Positions 15,001 to 23,359 of a DNA stretch of 64,000 nucleotides are shown here, piece after piece; the stretch's first letter is position 1; every line of letters starts with the position of its first letter. The notes below the pieces were generated by a model. The model had not been told where the DNA came from. It did no database searches and was given only the letters and a program-made list of their open reading frames with translations. The stretch covers positions 1,029,195 to 1,093,194 of the forward strand of contig JAMKCF010000018.1 in assembly GCA_023634235.1 (NCBI GenBank). Direction: 5' to 3'. The position numbers were made by a program, and so were the translations under genes. Origin of the DNA: Pisaster brevispinus. Taxonomy: Eukaryota; Echinodermata; Asteroidea; Forcipulatida; Asteriidae.

Positions 15001-18000
15001 ATTGACAAAAGAGGGAGACCGCCAACATAGGGCTAGATAGATAGCTCAGTTGGTAGAGCGCCGGCATGTTAATCTGGAGGTCCCAGGTTCAAGTATCGCT
15101 CTAGTAAATGTTTCTTTGTTTACCCGCAGTTTTCAAAATTTAATTTACTGAACTGTCCTGGTGAACAAATATTGACTGACATGACTGAAGACAATTTAAC
15201 AGGAATATTTATTTGGTAAACAAATAATATTGAACTGATTTTGAAAGTATACAAGTAAAATGTAAGTCGTCTTGTCTTCATCAACTTAATAAACTTTACA
15301 AAGGGCATAAATGAGTTAAGAACAATTAAATAAATTAAATAAATATTAATTTTCCGTAATGCTTTCCCTGCATATCAGCTTGACAAGATGAACTTTCGAA
15401 CAATTTGTAAAGCAAATCTAAGCACAAGTTACAAAGCTTGTTTTGTAACACAATTCACAATCACTTCAAACAGCTAGATGGCTAATTTTCATGCCTACAG
15501 ACTGTGCAAGTCTTGCCCGTATTGGAACATAGAGACTCGTCAAAGTGTGCGAGTTTGTTTCTTTCACACATTAAAGCGATGTACGTGGGACCAAAGTGGT
15601 TCAAAAAATGTTCGAATACGCACGAGACTTGCACTGTCTGTTGCTGTTGGTTAAAATTGTTTACTTTAAGTGTCATATGAAGTGGCAGTTTTTCACACTA
15701 TTTGGTGAGGCTTTTGATCGCATCAAACAACACAGCAGCTCCTTTCCGCAGCAGATTTTTCAAGCCATTTTGTCCAAACATTGAGACAAACAAACAAATC
15801 AATTGCTGAATTTTACCTGAGTCTTTGTCTTCTTTGAGAGCTTGGTTTTCATACTCGGTGTCCGAACCCTGGTCGCTGACAGCGTAACTATGGTTACAGT
15901 CCCACTCATCAAAGGCTTTGTTGGCATTACGAAAACTCTCATTGCGTCCTGAAAAAAAGAAAGATTTATTGTTAAATATTTCTGAGAATGAAACAAAGGA
16001 TGCCTCATATTAAGTGAACTTAATCACTGTAGCTCGCAAGCCTGAGGACACCTGTAAATAAGGGTGCTTGCTATGTGAACCAGAAACACCGGGGTTAAAA
16101 CCCTACTCTTCTATGATAAGTTTCCTGGGTTCTTTTACCTGCCCTTCCAAATTACCGATCCTAGTACACGGGACGTACAGCTTAATGTCCCATCCGATAC
16201 AACTGTCATGACCGGGACTCAAACTCACACTCTGCTGATCAGAAACACCAGAGCTTGAGTCCAGTGCTCTTTACCGCTCGGCTACGACACTCTACATGTA
16301 AATCTCATCATAAATCAAGAGTGTGATTGTCCAAAAATGGACAATTCTGAAAAGTGGTCTTCTCATGGTCTAGAGATATTAACTTCTGGAGTTATTCTAC
16401 ATATTTCTTCTTATTTAAAACCAAGGATCTCACCAAAGTGACTTGCGCCAAACCTTTATGTAGGCCTGAAGACACCTGTGAAAGGTGTTAAAGAAATCGC
16501 CAGTTTTAAATGTGGGAAGAATTGCAGAAACCCAACTTTTTCTTCATTTTGTTTTTTTACCCTTACCGATGAAGCACTGTATACTCAGTACTTTCCCGAG
16601 TTCTGTGAAAAAAATCCACCTGTGGCAAATCATTCGGGTGGGATTTGAACCCATGACCTTTGCATTGCTAGAGCAGATGTCTTACCACTAAAACAACAAA
16701 ATAGCCTTTGTTTTAGCAGCAGGTTATATACACTAATGATTCAATAGACGTGTAATTTGCCTGTTTTTAAATATTTTTTTACAGCACTCGGGAAAGTTTA
16801 CAGTGCTTAATACACATTGGCGTAAGCATGTAAGGGTGAAAACACAAAATTATATTCTTCATCGTCGATACAAATTAACATTGAAGGTTTTTTTTCCTTT
16901 TTGAGCTTGGAGGGGTGAGTCGAGAGAAACACTTGCTTAAATTTCATTTCTTTATTCATGTCAGTAGCCTACATGTATTTCTCCACTCTCCACTCCATCT
17001 GGAATGTGCTCCATGTTCAAACAGACCGTTTGGTTTGCGTGCTTAGATGGGACATGTCATTTCTAACAGTAATCAACAAACATAAGGCCACATTGTTCCC
17101 CTGCACGCACTTATTGATTTCTCCACTCTAAATCAATTTGGACTTAAACGGGTCACCGCTGTTTGAATCAGCTCTGGGAAACTAAACAATGAACTGACAT
17201 GAGTTATGTTTTGAATCCGTCGAAAACAAACCTTAGGCACAGCAAGAGCAGGATATGCACACTTTAAAAAGTCTAATATAAGGCTTTTTAAGACCCTTTT
17301 AATGCTACACTTTACAAAATTTAAGACTAAAAATAAGTGAATAAAGCAGGAAAAAAACAGCTACATGTGTATACCTTCTCACACTTTGTTACTTTTTTAC
17401 ATGCAGCGTAACTTGGTTCTTTATGAGCTGATTGAAAAATTCATTACATGCTGCATCCATTTTTTCAAGACTGAACTTAATACTTTTTTAATGCTTCTAA
17501 AGGCCTTAAACTGTGAAAGTTCAATATAAGACTTTTTAATACTTTTTAAGGATCGGCAGAAACCGTGAACAGGGCTTGAATTTCAAGAAAATCTCCACTA
17601 GACTACGGCACAACAAAATCATGCTTAGCAGAATTTAGAGGGTAAATTATGAATTGATGTCCTTCCTTTCTTAAAAAGGTCACCAGAAATTTTTTCTGGT
17701 GAGCGCAATTTTGTTGTGCTAAGCTACCTTTTCTGCTTAAGCAGCTCTATGAAACTGGGCCCTGGTTAATGTATGATTTTACTGGCCTGACACTCAAATT
17801 CTAGCCTTTTGTCTTGTGGTCTAATATAAAATTCAAACCCTGAAAGGCTATTAATTCTCTACAGTGTCAAGTCTGTCAAATAATCAATACAAGTTAACAG
17901 AAAAATTACAGATCAACAATTTACAATGAGGCTGTACATCAAAGAATGAGTACTGAACATGGATGACACTATGGAGTGGCACAAAAAGAAGCATGGCTTG

Positions 18001-21000
18001 TGAGGGAAGAGCTTCAATTTTTTTGGGGGGATATCCACAAGACAGAAGGGCTTGTAGCTCAACATTTTTACTGGACCAGAATTTATTTAACAAGACCAGA
18101 ATCAAAATGAGTTGAACAATCACCAAGTGAAAATCTATCTCATTGGTTTGTCTTATGTGTGTGTAACTGTACTGCGATACTCAACAGAATTTAAAGATAT
18201 TTATCGGACTCATACATAGTCAACTATTTTTTCACAAAGATATTGCACAATGAAGCCTAAATTATTATTCATTTGAAAAACACAAGACCACCAGGCTTGT
18301 CAGGTTATGAGTTTACTGGCCTGACGCTAAAATCACTGGCCTCGGGACTGTGGTCCAGTGTTAACTTCGAGACCTGATAAAACTAAACTACATGTACAAT
18401 GTAGATAATCATTTCAATTTAGCTTGACACAGCAGGGCACAATTTCATATCTACATTGTTTTTTACGCCTGATAAAGTTTGTTATTTTCCTACAGTTATG
18501 ATACTTGGGCTTTCCTTAATTTAAAATGAGTTTACTCTAAACTCATCAAATTCATTTATCCACTGTCCTTTCACAGAAAGGCCTAATAGGAGACTTTGAA
18601 ACACTAGGTGGCAGCAGACTAACCAGGTAATTTTCCATTGTTTACGTAGTTCTGAGCATGCACACATTACCGAGAACAATGGATTTACCTGGTAAGTCTG
18701 CTGCCATCTAGCCTCCCAACTAAAGTCCCCCGTTGTCGTACCACATTATTCTTAATCTTATAAACGACAGTCCCACAAGAAAATTTACCTTTCCAACTTT
18801 GGAAAATTATACGCAACTCATCAAGCTGCAAACATAGTTTAATAGCCTGGCATTGCAAGGCAATTTTGACACCCGACAAAGTGGGATTTTTTTCATAGTT
18901 TTTATGTCTAAAAAGTGAGCCATTACCCCAGTTAGACATGACAAGAACTTTGATTGATAGTGGTGCAGCTCTCCATTTTGTTTACAATGACCTTTGAACC
19001 TTTTTTTTCACAGTCGTGGTATCGATGTTTACAAACAATACAAACAGACGTTGTGTCACGTTCATCTACTCCAACACACAAAAGATCTTTTATCGTTTTT
19101 AGGTTTACGATTACAAAATGCACTTGGTCGAACACTGGGGAACGGTTGGATCAATTTTGAGTAAATTGTTTACTGTTGCTTAAATTGCATGTACACATGT
19201 ACACGCTAGGCCCAGTTTAACTACTCAATCAGAAAATATTGCTTAACAATAAGCAAAAATGAGAAGGATACCAGTCACAAATGATATAATGTGAAATGGT
19301 ATTTTGGCCGGTTAACTTATTCTGCTAAGCATAATTTTCCTGTGTTTAGCTACTTTTTGTGCTTTATAGCAGCTCTATTAAATTTGTCCCTGTTGGTATT
19401 TAACATACAAGTTTGAGCCCAATTTCATAAAGCTATCATAGGCATTGAAATCTTAATAGGGCCTTACTGTTTGCATATAAATATTTTGCAAGAAAGTAAA
19501 TGTATCTCAAAAAATTGCTATGTGTGTCTTAAGTTTGAACCCAATTTCATAAAGTGACAGAGGCCTTGAAATCTATTCTTAATAACCTTTCTTTGGCATA
19601 GACAAATCTTGCTTTGTGGTAGAAAACGGGCACCTCAAAAAGTGCTTTGAATTTTAAACTTTGCATGATGGAAATACAAGGTTTGTACACTGTTACACCA
19701 GGCCTCGAAATAACCCACAGCACCCACAGCAATTGCTGTGGTGCCCTGTGCTTTTGCTGTGGCGCCCATTGCAAGGTTCCAATACAATTTTACATTTTCC
19801 TCATAGATTGCCCCTTACCAATGCTTACCAGAGGAAAATTGCTGGCCCCTTCAAGAGCCAAGTTCAAGGCCTGTTACACCATTTGAAAATACTTTTTTTG
19901 TGTACACTGTACATTTCTCTCTATAAGTTGTGGTGGTAAAAAAAAACTGTGGAGTAAAGTCTGGTTCGTGCTTCATGCTTATGTGGATACAAATTATGTC
20001 ACAACTCACCTTTGCAGCAAATGTTTGCAAGAGTTGAGCACATTTCAACTTTTTGTTTGGTACGAATTTGTACCCTTCAAATTTTCGATTCACAATAACA
20101 TGAAGTACTGTATGATGGAGGCTTGCAATTGCCGTTTAGGGTGATAGGGTTGATGAGGTGGTTTCTTTACTCACCTTTAACCTCTAGGACCCTGGTTCAA
20201 ATCCCGTCAGGGGCAATTGGATTGGGTTTTCAGTCTGTACCTGAATAATTCTCTGGTAATGGTTAGATTTTCCCTAGAATAGTTCTCTGGGGTTTTCCTC
20301 CCACCATGCCCACATCTACAACTAAAACGTCCTACCTTGTCTAGTATATAGTGATTTTAAGTTTGCTTTACTGAGAATCCTTGGCTTCACAACCAGAATT
20401 TTAATTTTAATAAATAAGTTTTAACAAAATAAAATAACTTATCGGTTCAATCAGTACACTACAGGCCAAATTGTCTTCTTTAATCGTTTTCTCCAGAGGA
20501 TGAAATTCCGGGTTATTACACTCTAGCTTCTTTTCAAGTACATCGTCATGTACAGTGTTACTTTACTTACAGCGTTACTTACGAAGCTTACTAGATACGT
20601 GTAGCAGTTATTATTAACAAATGGTACCTCACAAATGTTCTGTTTGCCCAGTAAGCAAATTTGTTATGCAACAATTTCTGCTTTAATTAAGGAAATGGAG
20701 TAGATGTGTACACTTGAAAAATGATTTTTGCTTTACCTGTATAGTATCCATAATGCTTAAGATGATTCCGCATGAAGCTCTCATATGGATTCTATGGATA
20801 AAAAGAGATACAATCAGCTCAAATATAAAAATTTTAACACGTAGGAACTTCATTAGGGCCATGTCACACGAGGCAATTTACAGGCAACAAGTTCCAGGCA
20901 ATCTCCATGAAGAAAAGACATTCACAATTCAATGTTCATATATTTGTCTTGGGGATCGTAAGACATTGTTTGAAAAATTACTCCTGGGCTACCAAAGTGG

Positions 21001-22550
21001 TCCTGTAGCATGCACTACAGTTGGTTGCCTCCAAGCTGCCTGTAAAAGTTGCCTCGTGTGACAAGGCCCTTAGACCCATGGTATATAACGTCACAAACAC
21101 AAACAGTGCCCTCGATGAGGTAAGAGGAAGATTATTATCAGTTCCCTCGGTCCCAGCGCCTCATCCGGGATGAGGTTTGCACATGCACATTGGATCATTC
21201 CCCCTGAAAATTATATGGCACCACCTACCACACTCAAAAGGTTAACTGTGGTTATATTTCCGCTGTAATTTGTGATTCTGACTATGGGCAATGTAAACAG
21301 GGTTACTCTTAACTTTTTCAGTGACTAGCCAGCAGGACCAGCTAGCTTGTCATTTCTCTATTCCATCTGCTTTCTCACTGGTCCATATTTTAAGGTCTTC
21401 TTGTAATCCCAGTGTAATTTTATAGGCCTACTGAACGTCATGAGTTTGAAACCCTAAACATTCCCAGCAGGCGGTGGTTTTACACATACATGTAGCTTCT
21501 GGAAGCAATGAGCTAGCCAGCCGGACCACTCGGACAGAATTTTGACTGATCCTCAGGAGTTATGCGGACCACTGTTAAGGGAGAACGCTGTATTAATACT
21601 AATAGCACAGGGTAAGGGCACAGGGGCCTCATGGTGATGCACTATTTATAAGAATCGGCTACTATCATTATTACACCATGATTGAATTGGGCCAAGAAAT
21701 AAATTTTGTTTGAAACACGTTTATTTGACTCCCTATATTTCATCTCCCATTTAATTACAGTTTATACAGTTAGTAACCAGGGTGGTAACACATATTGTCA
21801 CTTTAGTTTATACACATTGTTGCTGTCAATTTTTTTTCGTAAATTTTTAATCTAAAAAACTGACATTTCTTCATCACATGATGATATTGATAGGTATCTG
21901 TCCAGGTCACAGTGCTACCCTGGTCACTTGTTTACTTTGAGTTTATTTATAAAGTTTAAGGGTCCCTTTGTTGGTTTGATTAGTAACTACCAGTCATGAC
22001 AGTTGAGTTATATTAACTATTATTATTTGGTGAAATTAAGGCAGTGAACCTTACTTAGTCCTGAAGGCTGAACTATGTTTTGTTACCTTATAAGTTACAG
22101 AAACGACTGTAGGGTTAGCTAGTACCATTCATACACGTCATAAGGCCCATGTACATCTCCCGATGAGTAACTGGGTCATGTTGAAAACAACTTCTTTACA
22201 TCATGTACATAGAAAACAGTTTCGTTACTTTTAACTCTTAAAAAAATACTTTTTATTTTTAAAGTATCTTTTTTCCCCTTCCCCAACCTGGCTGACATGA
22301 CAAAGGACGATTTAAAAAAAAAACTATACTTACCAAGTCAAAATCGAACACATAGTCTTGCTTACTGCTTCCGTACATTTTGGTACGTGTGTATTTCTGA
22401 ATGTTGTGACAGTATAACTTGTTGGATACGATGGGCTCACTTGCCGTACAAAAAGTCCAACATCCAATGACTGACTGGTGTTTCTCGGTGGATGGCTTGG
22501 CCGGGTCAGCGGTGCTCGACCCCCGGCACACTGTGCAAGTAGTGCTAGCT
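76..22550 (-). CDS. AGBL2: Cytosolic carboxypeptidase, AGBL2/AGBL3 (CCP2/3) family, partial gene of 21 exons
   Basis: M14-family zinc carboxypeptidase that removes glutamates from polyglutamylated tubulin and other proteins, typically around basal bodies and cilia. Exons from 5' to 3' (high to low): 22550-22334, 20791-20737, 15948-15817, 11961-11900, 11197-11124, 10615-10533, 10083-10001, 9389-9256, 8888-8756, 8316-8195, 7707-7587, 6949-6812, 6516-6406, 6223-6054, 5669-5510, 4814-4713, 3907-3782, 1690-1554, 1178-1112, 691-575, 216-76. All have AG/GT borders and all phases agree, giving about 828 visible codons. The CCP N-terminal beta domain is seen in [14 protein letters not shown] and [11 protein letters not shown]. 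Zinc ligands are in HPGE (about residues 464-467 of the visible part) and DLHGH (about 560). The substrate-binding region has NPDGV and RDLNRNY, and the probable catalytic Glu is in EATFCG (about 633). The tail is Lys-rich ([16 protein letters not shown]). Exon 216-76 ends at a donor, so the gene runs out of the window; the start codon was not found above 22550. AGBL2 and AGBL3 cannot be separated here. Confidence 0.93.
2203..2540. repeat. GGGCCC-type MITE, one copy plus a partial copy in tandem
   Basis: Intron of the carboxypeptidase gene. The block from about 2205 to 2402 starts with a variant of GGGCCCAATTTCATAGAGCT and ends with the inverted form (GAAATTGGGCCC). A second, truncated copy starts directly at 2401. 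The family recurs at 4152, 7851, 17600, 19205, 36010, 54814 and 59230. It has no coding capacity and is built of inverted TTAAGCA/TGCTTAA words. Confidence 0.7.
2570..2715 (-). mobile_element. tRNA-derived SINE, second family, diverged copy
   Basis: Reverse orientation. The flank ending in CACTGTATACTCAGTACTTTC precedes a box-B-like GGGTGGGATTAGAAACCAC and the box-A end TTACCACTAGACCA. It is the same family as 16556-16715 and the two copies near 62829 and 63081. The box B has drifted, so it is presumably inactive. Confidence 0.6.
2966..3360. mobile_element. TTAA-type MITE, 395 bp
   Basis: Terminal inverted repeats AGGTAGGGYCATAGATTGG at both ends. The right flank is TTAA (3361-3364) and the left flank is CCAA, read as a decayed TTAA. 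It has an internal hairpin around GAATCTGAGAAAC. Fragments with the same end occur at 7816 and 51931. A TTAA target duplication is typical of piggyBac and Kolobok DNA transposons; no transposase is present. Confidence 0.6.
4097..4620 (+). mobile_element. tRNA-Leu-derived SINE split by a MITE insertion
   Basis: The SINE head (AGAGCACCGGACTCAAGCTC, a tRNA-Leu(CAA)-like anticodon arm) is at 4110-4150. The box B (GTGGGTTCAAGTCCCGGTCG) resumes at 4345, followed by the SINE body. Between them lies a GGGCCC-ended MITE (4152-4344). The body ends in the same tail seen reversed at 15995-16290. Confidence 0.75.
4152..4344. mobile_element. GGGCCC-ended MITE inserted in a SINE
   Basis: Ends are GGGCCCAATTTCATAAAG on the left and TTTACGAAATTGGGCCC on the right. 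Comparison with the uninterrupted SINE at 29540-29635 (GATCAGCAGAG) shows that only about 2 bases (AG) are duplicated at the insertion point. No coding capacity. Confidence 0.75.
5253..5384. mobile_element. Palindromic MITE, CTAGGTGGCAGCAGAC family
   Basis: A near-complete inverted repeat. AATGGGAGACTTTGGAATGC is followed by CTAGGTGGCAGCAGAC, and the right half mirrors it (CTGCTGCCACCCAGTGCCC, AAAGTCCCCCATT). The centre holds GAGCATTCGAACATTAC. Other copies are at 9033-9172, 18585-18734, 27696-27790 and 28472-28547. Confidence 0.75.
7816..8030. repeat. TTAA-type MITE fragment followed by a GGGCCC-type copy
   Basis: CTTAAAGGTGGGGTCATAGATTGG is the left end of the TTAA-type element also seen at 2966. 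It gives way at about 7851 to a GGGCCC-family copy (AGAGCTGCTTAATCAC to CTCTATGAAATTAAGCCC). This looks like a nested insertion in a carboxypeptidase intron. Confidence 0.5.
8938..8972. repeat. Short tandem repeat, TTTTGAG x about 5
   Basis: Five consecutive 7-bp units, 50 bp upstream of the carboxypeptidase exon 8888-8756 on the minus strand. Read on the transcribed strand it is CA-rich. Confidence 0.85.
9033..9172. mobile_element. Palindromic MITE, CTAGGTGGCAGCAGAC family, 140 bp
   Basis: The best preserved copy. AATGGGGGACTTTTGGAATG pairs with the right end TTTCAAAGTCTCCCATT. CTAGGTGGCAGCAGACTTAC pairs with GTAAGTCTGCTGCCACCTAG. The whole element can fold into one hairpin. Confidence 0.8.
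9437..9713. repeat. CCAAT-containing minisatellite in a carboxypeptidase intron
   Basis: Roughly 275 bp of variants of GGCTATTGGCTGTGGCTATT and GGCTGCT, a 6/12-bp based tandem repeat. It begins about 50 bp from exon 9389-9256. On the transcribed minus strand the unit reads CAGCCAATAGCC, so about twenty CCAAT words lie in tandem. It is open in two plus frames (rich in Trp, Leu, Ala, Gly), a by-product of the unit length and not evidence of a gene. Confidence 0.85.
10745..10900. repeat. Imperfect tandem repeat, TCATTCTCAGTCAGT-like units
   Basis: About six imperfect units of 20-27 bp carrying TTCTCAGTYRGT and AAGTCATT. It lies in the intron between carboxypeptidase exons 11197-11124 and 10615-10533. 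Confidence 0.7.
11278..11833. mobile_element. TTAA-flanked MITE, 556 bp
   Basis: The left end AGGTGTTATACAGGATTGG and the right end CCAATCCTGTATAATACCT are inverted repeats of about 22 bp with one mismatch. TTAA flanks the element on both sides (11274-11277 and 11834-11837). It fills most of the intron between carboxypeptidase exons 11961-11900 and 11197-11124. Non-autonomous, piggyBac/Kolobok-type target site. Confidence 0.75.
13732..13895. repeat. 164-bp imperfect palindrome
   Basis: ACAAATAATGAATGTTT at the left end matches AAACATTCATTATTTGT inverted at the right end. Inner parts also pair (TTGAAAGATGGAATGTTC with GAACATTCCATCTTTCAA) around the centre CTCAACGAGGCGGAGCCGAG. Probably a MITE of a further family; target duplication not defined. 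Confidence 0.65.
13974..14058. repeat. Short direct repeats with GGAACGAAAAATGCACGGTG
   Basis: GGAACGAAAAATGCACGGTG occurs twice in tandem (about 13995 and 14017). GTGCAATAGTACTTTT occurs on both sides (about 13974 and 14049). Carboxypeptidase intron; no gene signal. Confidence 0.6.
15032..15104 (+). repeat. tRNA-like sequence (Asn-like anticodon arm)
   Basis: ATAGCTCAGTTGGTAGAGCG is a good box A / D arm, GCATGTTAATCTG a possible anticodon arm and CCCAGGTTCAAGTATCGC a degenerate box B. The ends CTAGAT and ATCGCTCTAG could form part of an acceptor stem. The mismatched T arm favours a tRNA pseudogene or SINE head over a working tRNA gene. Confidence 0.45.
15995..16290 (-). mobile_element. tRNA-Leu-derived SINE, reverse copy
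   Basis: In reverse: the tail (GGCATCC through GTGAACTTAATCACTGTAGC), then the body, then box B reversed (GACCGGGACTCAAACTC) and the anticodon region (CAGAGCTTGAGTCCAGTGCT), ending in GGCTACGACAC. Same body type as 4345-4620. Carboxypeptidase intron. Confidence 0.75.
16556..16715 (-). mobile_element. tRNA-derived SINE, second family, reverse copy
   Basis: Reverse complement of the elements near 62829 and 63081. GCACTGTATACTCAGTACTT and the hairpin-like CCGAGTTCTGTGAAAAAAAT come first, then CGGGTGGGATTTGAACCCAT (box B) and CAGATGTCTTACCACTAAAA (box A region). Confidence 0.7.
17600..17765. repeat. GGGCCC-type MITE, truncated copy
   Basis: The right end TTAAGCAGCTCTATGAAACTGGGCCC is clear; the left end has decayed (AAAATCATGCTTAGCAGAAT). 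Carboxypeptidase intron. Confidence 0.6.
18585..18734. mobile_element. Palindromic MITE, CTAGGTGGCAGCAGAC family
   Basis: AATAGGAGACTTTGAAACAC and TAGGTGGCAGCAGAC are mirrored by AAGTCTGCTGCCATCTAG and AAAGTCCCCCGTT. It lies in the 4.8 kb carboxypeptidase intron. The arms have diverged slightly from the 9033 copy. Confidence 0.75.
19205..19396. repeat. GGGCCC-type MITE, diverged copy
   Basis: Starts in GGCCCAGTTTAACTACTC and ends in GCAGCTCTATTAAATTTGTCCC. Between them are the family words TTGCTTAACAATAAGC and CTGCTAAGCATAATTTTC. Confidence 0.55.
20856..21069. mobile_element. PIF/Harbinger-like MITE, 214 bp, TTA target duplication
   Basis: Left end GGGCCATGTCACACGAGGCA, right end TGCCTCGTGTGACAAGGCCC (inverted repeats). 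TTA on both sides (20853-20855 and 21070-21072). A copy of the same length is at 29894-30107. A 3-bp TWA duplication and G-rich ends are hallmarks of PIF/Harbinger; no transposase is present. Confidence 0.75.
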
Positions 22551-23359
22551 CTGGTGGGTAATTAACCTAAAAATTACTACTTGTTTTACAGTCAATAATT
22601 ATCCACAACCCTTTTTACAGCAATTCTCTGGTGTCAATTGATGTGGAGGCCACATTTTGATGTACAGAAGTCACACAAGTGTTGCCATGGCTGAATTTGA
22701 TGACCAAAATGTGAGATTGAACCTCCAGCGTTTACGATACTTTGGAAGACATTTTTTAGTTGTAGCGCCACTTAACTGTTGACTGTGGTAACACTTGTCA
22801 ACCACACATCCGCCCCCAAAAAAGTAACTCTCGGATCCAGATCTTTAAAAAATTGTTTTATTTTAACTTAAAATTAAACCATTGGTATAGACAAAACTAC
22901 ATATTAATTCTTTATTTTAAATTTAATGATCAGTTATTGAACAAAAATTATGTTTTATTTAAAAAATTTGGGTTAAAAATGCGTAGTAATATTGTCACTT
23001 TATTTGGAATAGTCAATAATTCTTTACCTTTCTAATGTTTAGTTTAAATTACAAATGTTTCTTATTTTCTACTAATATACATATCTGTTAATATATTATT
23101 TGAAAAATCTTATATATCAGTTGTTTACAATTTGCTTTAAAACTTTATTCATGATATTCCATTAAAATTGTTTCTTGAACTCATTCAAATCTTTTAGTGG
23201 ACCCCTTTTTACAAAATAGAATAAACGTGTAAGTTAAACTGACGGCTGTTTTATTTCGATTGATGCTGTGGTTGGTTTACGTTTGGGGAGACATCTTGAA
23301 CAGCGCCCTCATTTGTCCTCTTTCCAATTTGTCCATCAATTTTGTGGAGATTTGCCAAA
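22551..23359. other. Region between carboxypeptidase exon and RPL39 start
   Basis: About 0.8 kb, very AT-rich from 22850 to 23240. I see no convincing exon. The first coding exon of the carboxypeptidase gene should lie here or further right, but no start codon with a matching phase and good donor was found. The head-to-head arrangement allows a shared promoter; this is inference. Confidence 0.5.
23301..23359 (+). promoter_or_regulatory. RPL39 core promoter/5'UTR with TOP-like pyrimidine tract
   Basis: The pyrimidine-rich stretch CCTCTTTCC at 23317-23325 lies about 35 bp before the ATG, where a 5' terminal oligopyrimidine start is expected for a ribosomal protein mRNA. TOP motifs couple translation to mTOR signalling. 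The exact start site is not proven. Confidence 0.45.
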
